Both the position numbers and the translations under genes were made by a program. From Synergistaceae bacterium UBA1037 (GTDB taxonomy: Bacteria > Synergistota > Synergistia > Synergistales > Synergistaceae), in the NCBI GenBank assembly GCA_002316795.1, contig DCEE01000047.1:13029-25048 (forward strand): a stretch of 12,020 nucleotides of DNA, in the 5' to 3' direction. Position 1 is the stretch's first letter; every line of letters starts with the position of its first letter. Under the pieces are notes generated by a model. That model searched no databases, was not told the origin of the DNA, and worked only from the letters and a program-made list of their open reading frames with translations. Positions 1 to 6,503 of the stretch are shown one piece after another.

Positions 1-32
1 GTTGCGTCGTCATCATCCACGATCTGCCCCAA

Positions 33-55
33 TTGCGATATTGGTAATATCGTAA
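33..55. repeat. Short inverted repeat, hairpin-forming
   Basis: CGATATT (36-42) and AATATCG (46-52) are perfect complements around a 3-base loop, GGT. The stem extends outward by one G-U and two further pairs. Neither strand has a T-run directly after it, so it is not a canonical intrinsic terminator. With no gene visible on either side within 33-272, its role is unknown. It could be a small protein-binding palindrome or the end of a feature lying beyond the left edge of the window. Confidence 0.45.
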
Positions 56-81
56 AACCATAAATCAAAACGCCAGCTTAG

Positions 82-109
82 CAACTGCTGAGCGATCGCT
101 CAGCAGTTG
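82..109. repeat. 28-bp perfect palindrome
   Basis: The half-site CAACTGCTGAGCGA (82-95) is followed immediately by its exact reverse complement (96-109) with no spacer. The centre is GCGATCGC. The palindrome can be read as two inverted heptamers, GCTGAGC and GCTCAGC, separated by GATC. It aligns with the nearby triplet array (232-258) at 22 of 27 positions, so it looks like a diverged member of the same repeat family. No T-run follows on either strand. It could be a dimeric protein-binding site or a transcript-end stem for the leftward operon. Confidence 0.75.
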
Positions 110-139
110 TAGTATCTAAAAACCTTAACCCCCAAGCCG

Positions 140-174
140 CTGGATTCCCGTTCAAAAGCGTCCGGGAACGACGG
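140..174. repeat. dRS3-like interspersed inverted repeat
   Basis: TTCCCG (145-150) and CGGGAA (163-168) form an inverted repeat around 12 bases, set in the context CTGGATTCCCG ... CGGGAACGACGG. This layout resembles the widespread short intergenic repeats built on ATTCCC-spacer-GGGAAT, of which Neisseria dRS3 is the named example. The assignment rests on pattern similarity only. If correct, many copies should exist elsewhere in this genome. It lies between the 28-bp palindrome and the 11-bp-period arrays. Confidence 0.45.
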
Positions 175-190
175 TTCTTATGATTCTCAC

Positions 191-223
191 GATTGTTTGA
201 CTACTGTTTGACGATTGTTTGAC
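191..223. repeat. Three tandem 11-bp repeats (GTTTGAC heptamer)
   Basis: Three back-to-back 11-bp units, at 191-201, 202-212 and 213-223, each end in GTTTGAC. The 4-base lead-ins are GATT, TACT and GATT. On the minus strand the heptamer reads GTCAAAC. The period is exact and the heptamer is identical in all three units, whereas the lead-in varies. No function can be assigned. The array lies downstream of the abgA-like stop codon, separated from it only by the related array at 233-265. Confidence 0.8.
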
Positions 224-232
224 CGCCCTTAC

Positions 233-265
233 AATTGCTCAGCGACCGCTCAGCCATTGCTCAGC
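233..265. repeat. Three tandem 11-bp repeats (GCTCAGC heptamer)
   Basis: Units at 233-243, 244-254 and 255-265 each end in GCTCAGC, with lead-ins AATT, GACC and CATT. The minus-strand heptamer is GCTGAGC. Period and design match the neighbouring array at 191-223, but the heptamer differs from that one at four positions, all transitions. The array starts 7 bp after the stop codon of the leftward abgA-like gene, so it would lie in that transcript's 3' untranslated region. Confidence 0.8.
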
Positions 266-272
266 CGCCCCA

Positions 273-1550
273 CTACAGGCCGTTCAGCTTAAAGACCGTA
301 TGGTAAAGCACTCCCAGTGCTATGCCCATCGCGTTCTCGTCGAAGTCAAAATGATCGTTGTGGTGGCCTGCTTTTGTGTCTGCTCCGATGCCTATATAGG
401 TGGCTTTGCCGCCCCTCTCCTGTACCCTTTTCATCAGCCAGCAGGCGTCGTCGCTTCCGGCCATCGGCTGTATCAGTTCTCTCCTGTTTACTCCCCTTAC
501 TTTGGCTGCGGCTTCCATTACGGTCCGGGCCAGATCGGGGTCGCTGCTTGCGCTTATGGCCTCACCGCACTTCCGGGTGGTCAGTTTTACATCGTACATC
601 TCGGCAGCGCCGTTCAGGATCCTCATGACTGCCCGGTATATGTAGAGAGCGGCATCTTCAGTCGCTCCTCTTGTCTCTATCTTCATGTGCGCGTTTGGGG
701 GGACGACGTTTCTGCCGTCTCCAGCATTAAGCACACCGACGTTGGTCCTGACAAGGCCGTCTGAAGAGGGCGGGATGCCGTGGATGCTGAGCGCGGCGGA
801 GGCGGCGGCCAGAAGGGCGTTTCTCCCCTTCTGGGGTTCGGCCCCTGCATGGGCACCGACACCTTTGTAGTCAGCGTCGATCTTTGTCGAGTACAGAAAC
901 CCGTCAGTCCCTCCGAAGACTGTCCCGGTCGGATTGCCGAGTCCGAGGTGCAGCGTCAGGAAATAGTCGGCGTCATCGACTGCCCCGGCCTTCAGGAATG
1001 CGTATCCGCCTCTCGCGCCCTCCTCCGCAGGCTGGAAGATGAAGCGTATTTTTCCTCTGAGAGAGTCTCTTTCGGCTGAAATGACCTCTGCCAGGGTCAT
1101 CCCTACAGCGGCATGGCCGTCATGCGCACAGGCATGCATGCTGCCGTTGTTCACCGACCTGAAACCGCAGATGACCGGCAAATGCTCCGGATCCTCCGTC
1201 TCTGTGGTATCCACGCTGTCAATGTCAAAACGTATCGCAGTCAATGGTCCGGGTCTTCTTGTCTCTATCTCAGCAACAAGGCCGGTCAGCCCCTTCATTT
1301 TTTTTATGAGATCCGGGGAAGCTCCCTGCCGAATAGCTCTCTCTGTCTGAGCTTCGGTATCCGCTCCGCGTCCCATTACGTATTCGGGATCGACGAGATC
1401 ACCGGCGAAGCGGATATCCATTCCGGCACCGGCCAGCGCTTCAGCTATCTTCGTTGTAGTCCTGAATTCAGCCCATCCTGTTTCAGGGTACCTGTGGAGA
1501 TCCCGTCTTCTCTCCACCATTTTGCTCAATGTTTTTTCTTCTGAGTACAA
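273..1550 (-). CDS. abgA: M20-family amidohydrolase, AbgA-like (p-aminobenzoyl-glutamate hydrolase subunit A type)
   Basis: A zinc-dependent amide hydrolase, 425 residues, close to the length of E. coli AbgA. The M20 metal-site motif HACAHDGH is at residues 139-146, FQPAEEGARGG at 172-182 supplies the catalytic Glu, GAHAG is at 232-236, and AGHHNDHFDFDE is at 394-405. The stretches AGDGRNVVPP and ETRGA also match AbgA as I remember it. The usual HACGHDGH has Ala for Gly here. The open frame runs further upstream into lysA, but TTG at 1550 follows an AAGGAGG site at 7 bases, so that start is chosen. The next in-frame ATG is 1520. The gene begins 37 bases after the lysA stop, so the two are probably co-transcribed. 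The true substrate is uncertain: N-acyl amino acids, dipeptides or N-acyl-DAP are all possible. The symbol reflects similarity, and no abgB partner is visible. Confidence 0.85.
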   Translation of the reverse strand: MYSEEKTLSKMVERRRDLHRYPETGWAEFRTTTKIAEALAGAGMDIRFAGDLVDPEYVMGRGADTEAQTERAIRQGASPDLIKKMKGLTGLVAEIETRRPGPLTAIRFDIDSVDTTETEDPEHLPVICGFRSVNNGSMHACAHDGHAAVGMTLAEVISAERDSLRGKIRFIFQPAEEGARGGYAFLKAGAVDDADYFLTLHLGLGNPTGTVFGGTDGFLYSTKIDADYKGVGAHAGAEPQKGRNALLAAASAALSIHGIPPSSDGLVRTNVGVLNAGDGRNVVPPNAHMKIETRGATEDAALYIYRAVMRILNGAAEMYDVKLTTRKCGEAISASSDPDLARTVMEAAAKVRGVNRRELIQPMAGSDDACWLMKRVQERGGKATYIGIGADTKAGHHNDHFDFDENAMGIALGVLYHTVFKLNGL

Positions 1551-1587
1551 TAGGTACCCTCCTTTATCCCTGATGTGCGGCAAACGG

Positions 1588-2802
1588 TCAGAAGTTTGCC
1601 ATAAGGCTTTCGAACGTATCCGTCTTCCTGATGAGTCTGACGGAGCCGTCTTCTGAAATAAGGACCTCTGCAGGACGGAGCCTGCAGTTGTAGTTGGACG
1701 CCATTGAATAGCCATATGCCCCGGCGTTCTTCACAGCAATGATGTCGCCCTCGGAAACCGGTCCGATCTTTCTGTCAGAGGCCAGTATATCCCCGCTCTC
1801 GCAGATGTTCCCCACTATCGTAGCCTCTTTTGTGCCGTTCTCCGCCTTTTTGCCGGAAAGCACCTCGATCTCGTGGTACGAGTCATAGAGCACGTGCCTC
1901 ATCATCACATTGAAGCCCATGTCGGTGCCGACGTAACATTTGCCGTAGTTCGTCTTGACGGCATGCACGGTCCCGAGGAGCACTCCGCATTCGGCTGAGA
2001 TGTACCTGCCCGGTTCGCATTTGAACCGGACCTCTTTATTATCATATTTTTGAAGAAATAGATCGATCTTCTCAAACATCCTGCGGCCCAGTTCAGTCAG
2101 GTCCAGCCTCTTTTCTCCGGGCCTGTACGGTACGCCGAAGCCTCCTCCGAAATCGATGAATCCGAGGCCGGGGAAGTTTTCGGCTGCCATATCAAGGAGC
2201 GATGCCGCGGCATCCACATAGGGGTCCGGCTCAAGGAAGAGAGAGCCTATGTGCTGGTTTATGCCCGTCAGTTTCAGGCTGTATTTCTCAAGTATCTTTT
2301 TTACCTCCGGGCAGAATTCCGGCTGCACACCGAATTTCGTCTTATGGCCGGCTGTGATCACCTTGTCGCAGTGACCCGCTCCCATTCCGGGGTTGAATCT
2401 TACAGCGACCCTGCTTCCGGGAGATATCATGCCGAACTGTTCAAGCTGAGAGATCGAATCTACGCTGACCAGTATCCCTCTCTCCATACAGTAGCTCATC
2501 TCTTCCCGGGATACGTTGTTTCCTATGTAGAAAATCTCTTCCGCCCCGAATCCCGATCTCTGCAGGACAAATATTTCGCCGGGCGACATCGCATCAGCAG
2601 CCAGCCCCTCCTCGCGAATGATCTTCAGGAGGGATGGGTTCGTGTTGGCCTTGACAGAATAACTCGGTTTGATCCTTCCGCAGAAGGCTTTAAGCAGATC
2701 GCGGCACCTTTCCCGCAGGATCTTTTCGCTGTAAACGTAAAGAGGGCTGCCGTATCTGCCGAGCAATTCCTGTGCTGTTTCAAGGTTTATAAACACATCC
2801 AT
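1588..2802 (-). CDS. lysA: Diaminopimelate decarboxylase
   Basis: A PLP-dependent fold-III decarboxylase converting meso-diaminopimelate to lysine and CO2, the last step of lysine synthesis, in the cytoplasm. It has 404 residues, the usual family length. YSVKAN carries the PLP lysine (K51), with HIGS at 184-187, the glycine-rich GGGFG at 219-223, and EPGR at 263-266. CESGD at 334-338 supplies the cross-subunit cysteine and substrate contacts, and GAYGYSMASNYN begins at residue 361. Together these are the standard LysA signature. The start is ATG at 2802, with a GTG one codon earlier. The Shine-Dalgarno region (a GGA with AGTGAG) is weak, so initiation may be modest. A gap of 120 bp upstream, holding a direct repeat and a hairpin, separates it from the malic enzyme gene. 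The abgA-like gene follows closely. Confidence 0.93.
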   Translation of the reverse strand: MDVFINLETAQELLGRYGSPLYVYSEKILRERCRDLLKAFCGRIKPSYSVKANTNPSLLKIIREEGLAADAMSPGEIFVLQRSGFGAEEIFYIGNNVSREEMSYCMERGILVSVDSISQLEQFGMISPGSRVAVRFNPGMGAGHCDKVITAGHKTKFGVQPEFCPEVKKILEKYSLKLTGINQHIGSLFLEPDPYVDAAASLLDMAAENFPGLGFIDFGGGFGVPYRPGEKRLDLTELGRRMFEKIDLFLQKYDNKEVRFKCEPGRYISAECGVLLGTVHAVKTNYGKCYVGTDMGFNVMMRHVLYDSYHEIEVLSGKKAENGTKEATIVGNICESGDILASDRKIGPVSEGDIIAVKNAGAYGYSMASNYNCRLRPAEVLISEDGSVRLIRKTDTFESLMANF

Positions 2803-2838
2803 CACTCACTTTTCCGATTATTTTCGCATTTATAGCGC

Positions 2839-2870
2839 ATGTCCCCCAAAAACTTGGTTTTCTGGGACAT
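2839..2870. repeat. Imperfect palindrome / hairpin upstream of lysA
   Basis: ATGTCCC (2839-2845) and GGGACAT (2864-2870) are perfect complements. On the minus-strand transcript an inner A-rich/U-rich stem (AGAAA against UUUUU, with two bulged G residues) extends the hairpin toward a short loop. It lies 37 bp before the lysA start on that strand. No U-run follows, so it is unlikely to be an intrinsic terminator. An operator, an mRNA processing or stability stem, or the remnant of a small mobile element are possible. Confidence 0.5.
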
Positions 2871-2879
2871 TATCTATCG

Positions 2880-2914
2880 TTGTCCAACCGCCATTGTCCA
2901 ACCGCTTCGGACAA
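2880..2914. repeat. 12-bp direct repeat pair with overlapping hairpin
   Basis: TTGTCCAACCGC occurs at 2880-2891 and again at 2894-2905, a 14-bp period. The second copy also starts a hairpin: TTGTCC (2894-2899) pairs with GGACAA (2909-2914) around 9 bases. On the minus strand the repeated core is GTTGGAC, which fits the same G-YY-RRR-C pattern as the heptamers near the left end of the window. It lies between the malic enzyme stop codon (9 bp away) and lysA. Confidence 0.6.
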
Positions 2915-2922
2915 AAATATAT

Positions 2923-4098
2923 TTATATCCTTGCGACGCCGCTTTCCCTTGCAGCCTGTGCCACTGCCACTGCGACAGCCTTGCCGACTCTCGGGTCAAA
3001 AGCAGCCGGGATGATGTAATCGGCTGAGAGTTCTTCGTCCGGGATAAGACCTGCGAGGGCTCTTGAAGCCGCTATCTTCATAGCGTCATTTATGTCGCCG
3101 GCCCGTACGTCGAATGTCCCCCTGAATATCCCGGGAAAGGCCAAAACGTTGTTTATCTGGTTTGGAAAATCGCTTCTTCCTGTTGCTATCACTGCGGCAC
3201 CAGCTTCTCTTGCCTCATCCGGGAAAATTTCCGGAGTAGGATTGGCGCAGGCAAAAACGATCGCCTTGTCGGACATTGACCGGACCATTTCTTGTGTAAC
3301 TGTCCCGGGAGCCGAGACACCGATAAAAATATCAGCCCCTGTCATAGCATCCGCCAAAGTCCCCTTTTTCCCGGACCTGTTGGTTTTTTGGGCCATTTCA
3401 TTTTTTATCCAGTTCATGCCGTTTGCTCTGCCTTCGTAAATGATCCCCGCGCGGTCACACAAAGTTATGTCAGGAAAACCGTCGCTTAAAAGGAGCCTGG
3501 TAATTGAGATGCTCGCCGCTCCGGCACCGTTGACCACTATTTTGACGTTCTCCTTCTTTTTCCCGACCACCTTAAGGGCATTGACCAGTCCGGCGAGTGT
3601 GATCACCGCTGTCCCGTGCTGGTCATCATGGAATATCGGGATGTCGCATCTCTCTTTGAGTTTTTTTTCTATTTCAAAACAGCGCGGTGCCGATATATCT
3701 TCGAGGTTGACGCCGCCGAAACTTCCTGAGATGAGTGCGATCGTATTGACGATCTCATCGACGTCTTTGCTCCTGATGCAAAGGGGAAAGGCATCTACAT
3801 CACCAAACGATTTGAAGAGGACACATTTGCCCTCCATTACCGGCATTCCAGCTTCGGGACCGATGTCTCCCAGGCCGAGGACTGCTGTTCCGTCAGTTAC
3901 GACCAGGCAGAGGTTATGACGCCTTGTCAATTCATAACTTTTACTTATGTCCTTCTGGATCTCGAGACACGGCTGCGCGACCCCAGGCGTGTAGGCAAGG
4001 GATAGATCTTCCTTCGTTTTTACAGGGACTGTAGAAATTACCTCGATCTTTCCCTTCCACTTTTCATGAAGCTTTAAGGATTCTAATGCGTAGTCCAT
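2923..4098 (-). CDS. Malic enzyme (NAD(P)-dependent, short bacterial type)
   Basis: Oxidative decarboxylation of malate to pyruvate with reduction of NAD or NADP, in the cytoplasm. The 391-residue product matches the short bacterial class of about 390-410 residues, with no phosphotransacetylase extension. Visible signatures are AYTPGVAQPC near the N-terminus (the Tyr region), VTDGTAVLGLGDIGPEAG, the metal-site block FHDDQHGTA, the nucleotide-binding NGAGAAS, ANPTPEIFPDEA, and INNVLAFPGIFRG. Cofactor preference cannot be decided here. ATG at 4098 gives the family-typical N-terminus MDYALESLKLHEKWKGKIEV. An ATG at 4110 directly abuts the AAAGAAAGG purine tract and is less likely. The gene follows the terminator of the threonine operon, so it probably has its own promoter. 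Its link to lysine synthesis may be only positional. Confidence 0.92.
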   Translation of the reverse strand: MDYALESLKLHEKWKGKIEVISTVPVKTKEDLSLAYTPGVAQPCLEIQKDISKSYELTRRHNLCLVVTDGTAVLGLGDIGPEAGMPVMEGKCVLFKSFGDVDAFPLCIRSKDVDEIVNTIALISGSFGGVNLEDISAPRCFEIEKKLKERCDIPIFHDDQHGTAVITLAGLVNALKVVGKKKENVKIVVNGAGAASISITRLLLSDGFPDITLCDRAGIIYEGRANGMNWIKNEMAQKTNRSGKKGTLADAMTGADIFIGVSAPGTVTQEMVRSMSDKAIVFACANPTPEIFPDEAREAGAAVIATGRSDFPNQINNVLAFPGIFRGTFDVRAGDINDAMKIAASRALAGLIPDEELSADYIIPAAFDPRVGKAVAVAVAQAARESGVARI

Positions 4099-4135
4099 GA
4101 TAATATTCATCCTTTCTTTAATGAAACAGCTTCCC

Positions 4136-4163
4136 TTTTTAATATTACTACTTCTTCAGACAA
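4136..4163 (-). promoter_or_regulatory. Possible promoter of the malic enzyme gene
   Basis: TTGTCT (4163-4158) and TAAAAA (4141-4136) on the minus strand are 16 bases apart. They lie just downstream of the preceding terminator and about 40 bp before the start codon. The hexamers and the spacing are both slightly off consensus. The position makes a promoter likely somewhere in 4100-4198, but this exact pair is tentative. Confidence 0.35.
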
Positions 4164-4198
4164 GGCGCTATCCGGAGACAGCAAAAAGAAATAAGCAG

Positions 4199-4234
4199 AA
4201 AAAAGAGGTCCTCTTCCTGAGCGAAGAAGGACCT
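4199..4234 (-). terminator. Intrinsic terminator of the thrC-thrB-lysC-asd operon
   Basis: On the minus strand AGGTCCT (4234-4228) pairs with AGGACCT (4212-4206). After one bulged base the stem continues as CTTC/GAAG around the loop GCTCAG. A short C then a run of six T residues (4204-4199) follows. The 11-pair stem plus U-run makes a strong rho-independent terminator, 34 bp past the asd stop codon. It separates the threonine operon from the malic enzyme/lysA group. Confidence 0.88.
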
Positions 4235-4268
4235 GTCTGTATTCGTCCTGCTTTAAGTTCCGGGTATG

Positions 4269-5270
4269 CTACAGCAGTTCCGCTATCTGCACGGCGTTGA
4301 GCGCAGCCCCCTTGCGGAGGTTGTCGGAGACGACCCACATTGAGACCGCGTTGTCGAGTCCTGTGTCTCTCCTTATCCTTCCCACATAGACCGCATCTTT
4401 CCCGGCGCCGTTTACCGGCATGGGATAGAGCGCCTTTTGGGGATCGTCTTCCACTGCCACTCCCGGCGCGGAGCGGAGGACCTCCCTGGCCCTGCAGGGC
4501 GAAAGCTCCTTCTCGAACTGGGCGGTGATGCTCTCCCCATGGCAACGGAATATTGGAACTCTTACCGTTATTCCACTGACTTTCAGTCCGGGCAGGTGCA
4601 TTATTTTACGCGATTCGTTGACCATCTTCCATTCTTCTTCCGATATTCCCTCATCATCAAATGCCCCTATGTGAGGCAGGAGGTTGAAGGCTATCTGATG
4701 AGGATAGACTCCGTCGTCCGGCGCGCTCTCACCCCGAAGGGCGGCCTCAGACTGGTCCCTGAGGGTCTGTACGGCCTTCATGCCGGTGCCCGCGACAGAC
4801 TGGTAGGTGCTGATATTTACATATCTGAGGCCGGCCTCTTTATGAAGTGGCCATAGTGCCACGACTGCCTGTATCGTCGAACAGTTGGGGTTGGCTATTA
4901 TCCCCCTGTGTTCCAAGACGTCCCCGGGGTTTACCTCAGGAACCACTAGAGGGACTTTTGGATCCATCCTCCAGGCGGAGCTGTTGTCTATGACCACGGA
5001 GCCCGAATCGGCTGCTGCAGGAGCCCACTTACGTGAGGTCGATCCGCCGGCGGAAAAGAGCGCTATGTCAACATTTCTGAAAGAATTTTCAGAGACTGCC
5101 TCGACAGTTATCTCTTCCCCCCTGAAAACTGCCTTCGTACCGGCAGATCTCGGCGATGCCAGCGGAATAAGCCTCGAAACAGGATAGTCCCTCTCTTCAA
5201 GGGTCTTGATCATCTCCCTGCCGACAAGCCCCGTTGCTCCTAGGACCGCTACGGATCTCATTTTCTCCAT
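4269..5270 (-). CDS. asd: Aspartate-semialdehyde dehydrogenase
   Basis: NADPH-dependent reduction of aspartyl phosphate to aspartate semialdehyde, the branch point of the aspartate family. It has 333 residues, the normal size. GATGLVG at 11-17 is the nucleotide-binding loop. NPNCST places the catalytic cysteine at C130, FRCHGES places the catalytic His at H244, and SAGGSTS sits near residue 73. ATG at 5270 directly follows the lysC stop codon, with a GGAGG site 11 bases upstream inside lysC, so the two genes are translationally coupled. A second in-frame ATG at 5261 would shorten it by three residues. It is the last gene of the operon, and the terminator lies 34 bp downstream. Confidence 0.95.
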   Translation of the reverse strand: MEKMRSVAVLGATGLVGREMIKTLEERDYPVSRLIPLASPRSAGTKAVFRGEEITVEAVSENSFRNVDIALFSAGGSTSRKWAPAAADSGSVVIDNSSAWRMDPKVPLVVPEVNPGDVLEHRGIIANPNCSTIQAVVALWPLHKEAGLRYVNISTYQSVAGTGMKAVQTLRDQSEAALRGESAPDDGVYPHQIAFNLLPHIGAFDDEGISEEEWKMVNESRKIMHLPGLKVSGITVRVPIFRCHGESITAQFEKELSPCRAREVLRSAPGVAVEDDPQKALYPMPVNGAGKDAVYVGRIRRDTGLDNAVSMWVVSDNLRKGAALNAVQIAELL

Positions 5271-6503
5271 TTAGAATGACGCCTCCTCGATAAAGTGTTC
5301 ATGGAGGGCCTTGACGGCGTCCTTCGCCCTGTTGGAGCCCACTATGCATGTAAGCGCCAGGGCCGTGGAAGCGATCATCTCTATGTTGATCCCCTCTTCT
5401 GCCAGGATCGTGAACATCTTCGAAGGGATCTCGGGATGGTTTGCTATCCCCGCGCCAACGATCGTCACCCTCGCTATCTCGGTGTCAAAGGAGACCCCCT
5501 GCGCCTCGATCTCCCTGCATATTTCACGCGATACCTGGATGGCGGTCTCAAGGTTTGCCTTTTTGACGAGAAAACCGATGTCGTTTACTCCGCCCCTCAT
5601 GTTGTTCTGGATTATCATTTCAGCGCCCACACCGTTTTTGGCCAGGCTGCTGAAAAGGCGCGCGGCCACGCCTGGGATATCCGGGACTCCCAGCAGAACC
5701 ACCTTTGCCACCTCTGAATCGTGCACCACAGCTTTTATTATAAGACCTTCTGTTACCGGATTGCTCATCACCCAGGTACCCTCCTCTTCTGAAAAACTTG
5801 AACCCACATAGAGCGGGATGTTATAACGGGCCGCCATTTCAACGCTTCGCGCCTGAAGGACGTTCGCCCCCTGAACAGCCATCTCCATGCACTCTTCAAA
5901 ACCTATCCTGTCGATCTTTACGGGTTTTTTGACCACTCTTGGATCTCCCGTCATAATGCCCCTGACATCCTTTAGCAGCTGGCAGGATTCGGCACCGAGA
6001 GCTCCGGCTATCGCTACTGCTGACAGGTCAGAGCCCCCCCTTCCGAGGGTTATGACGTCCCCGCTGTCTGTAATGGCCTGGAAACCTGTGATGACTGCCA
6101 CTATACCCTCGTTGAGCGCTCTTTCGACGTTCTTGGGCTCGATGCTGTATATCCTGCCCTCCATCGGGAAGCCCTCAGCTTTTATACCCGCCTGAAGCGC
6201 GGTGAACGACTGCGCCGCGAGCCCAAACTTCTGCAGTGCGAGGGCAAGCAGAGCCACGCTCTGCTGCTCTCCCGTGGCCAGCAGCTGGTCCATCTCACGC
6301 CCGTTGTTTGTGTTAGCGACGTCTTTCGCGAGAGCCAGAAGGTCGTCAGTCATGTTGCCCATTGCGGATACGACTACGGCTACCCTGTACCCGCTGTCGC
6401 GGACTTTTTTCACTATCTGGGCGACATGCCTCATCCTTTCGGGTCCCGCTACGGAGGTCCCGCCAAATTTAAGTACAGTCAGAGGGAGTTCCGCGTAATT
6501 CAT
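5271..6503 (-). CDS. lysC: Aspartokinase
   Basis: ATP-dependent phosphorylation of aspartate, the committed step for threonine and DAP/lysine. It has 410 residues: an amino-acid kinase domain (about 1-250) and two C-terminal ACT domains (about 266-332 and 345-406). KFGGTSV at 12-18 is the diagnostic motif, with VVVSAMGNMT at 43-52, ATGEQ at 76-80 and TLGRGGSD at 152-159. Two segments depart from the usual form. The ATP-site stretch reads LLKDVRGIMTGDPR, where family members usually have a D-V-D-G core. The second ACT domain reads MIASTALAL, where most have ISTSEI. Both suggest altered regulation or lineage divergence, not inactivation. ATG at 6503 shares one base with the thrB stop and has GGAGG 8 bases upstream. 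The earlier in-frame ATG at 6518 lacks such spacing. No homoserine dehydrogenase domain is fused. Confidence 0.94.
   Translation of the reverse strand: MNYAELPLTVLKFGGTSVAGPERMRHVAQIVKKVRDSGYRVAVVVSAMGNMTDDLLALAKDVANTNNGREMDQLLATGEQQSVALLALALQKFGLAAQSFTALQAGIKAEGFPMEGRIYSIEPKNVERALNEGIVAVITGFQAITDSGDVITLGRGGSDLSAVAIAGALGAESCQLLKDVRGIMTGDPRVVKKPVKIDRIGFEECMEMAVQGANVLQARSVEMAARYNIPLYVGSSFSEEEGTWVMSNPVTEGLIIKAVVHDSEVAKVVLLGVPDIPGVAARLFSSLAKNGVGAEMIIQNNMRGGVNDIGFLVKKANLETAIQVSREICREIEAQGVSFDTEIARVTIVGAGIANHPEIPSKMFTILAEEGINIEMIASTALALTCIVGSNRAKDAVKALHEHFIEEASF

Noticed and set aside
82..109. Intrinsic terminator for the leftward operon
   Set aside because: The stem is excellent, but no T-run follows on either strand, and it has no loop bases of its own. 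It may end the transcript by another mechanism, but the sequence does not show it.
191..265. CRISPR array
   Set aside because: Units are 11 bp with 4-base spacers, far too short for CRISPR repeats and spacers, and no cas gene is present.
219..764. 181-residue plus-strand open frame beginning inside the repeat array
   Set aside because: It is antisense to the strongly supported abgA-like gene, has low-complexity composition with no recognisable domain, and no ribosome site was seen. It is a shadow frame.
2806..2922. Lysine riboswitch upstream of lysA
   Set aside because: The gap is only 117 bp and lacks a terminator/antiterminator pair and recognisable lysine-element structure. The palindrome and direct repeats account for its visible structure.
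3440..3919. 159-residue plus-strand open frame opposite the malic enzyme gene
   Set aside because: Fully antisense to a confident gene, with Ser/Pro/Thr-rich composition typical of an opposite-frame artefact.
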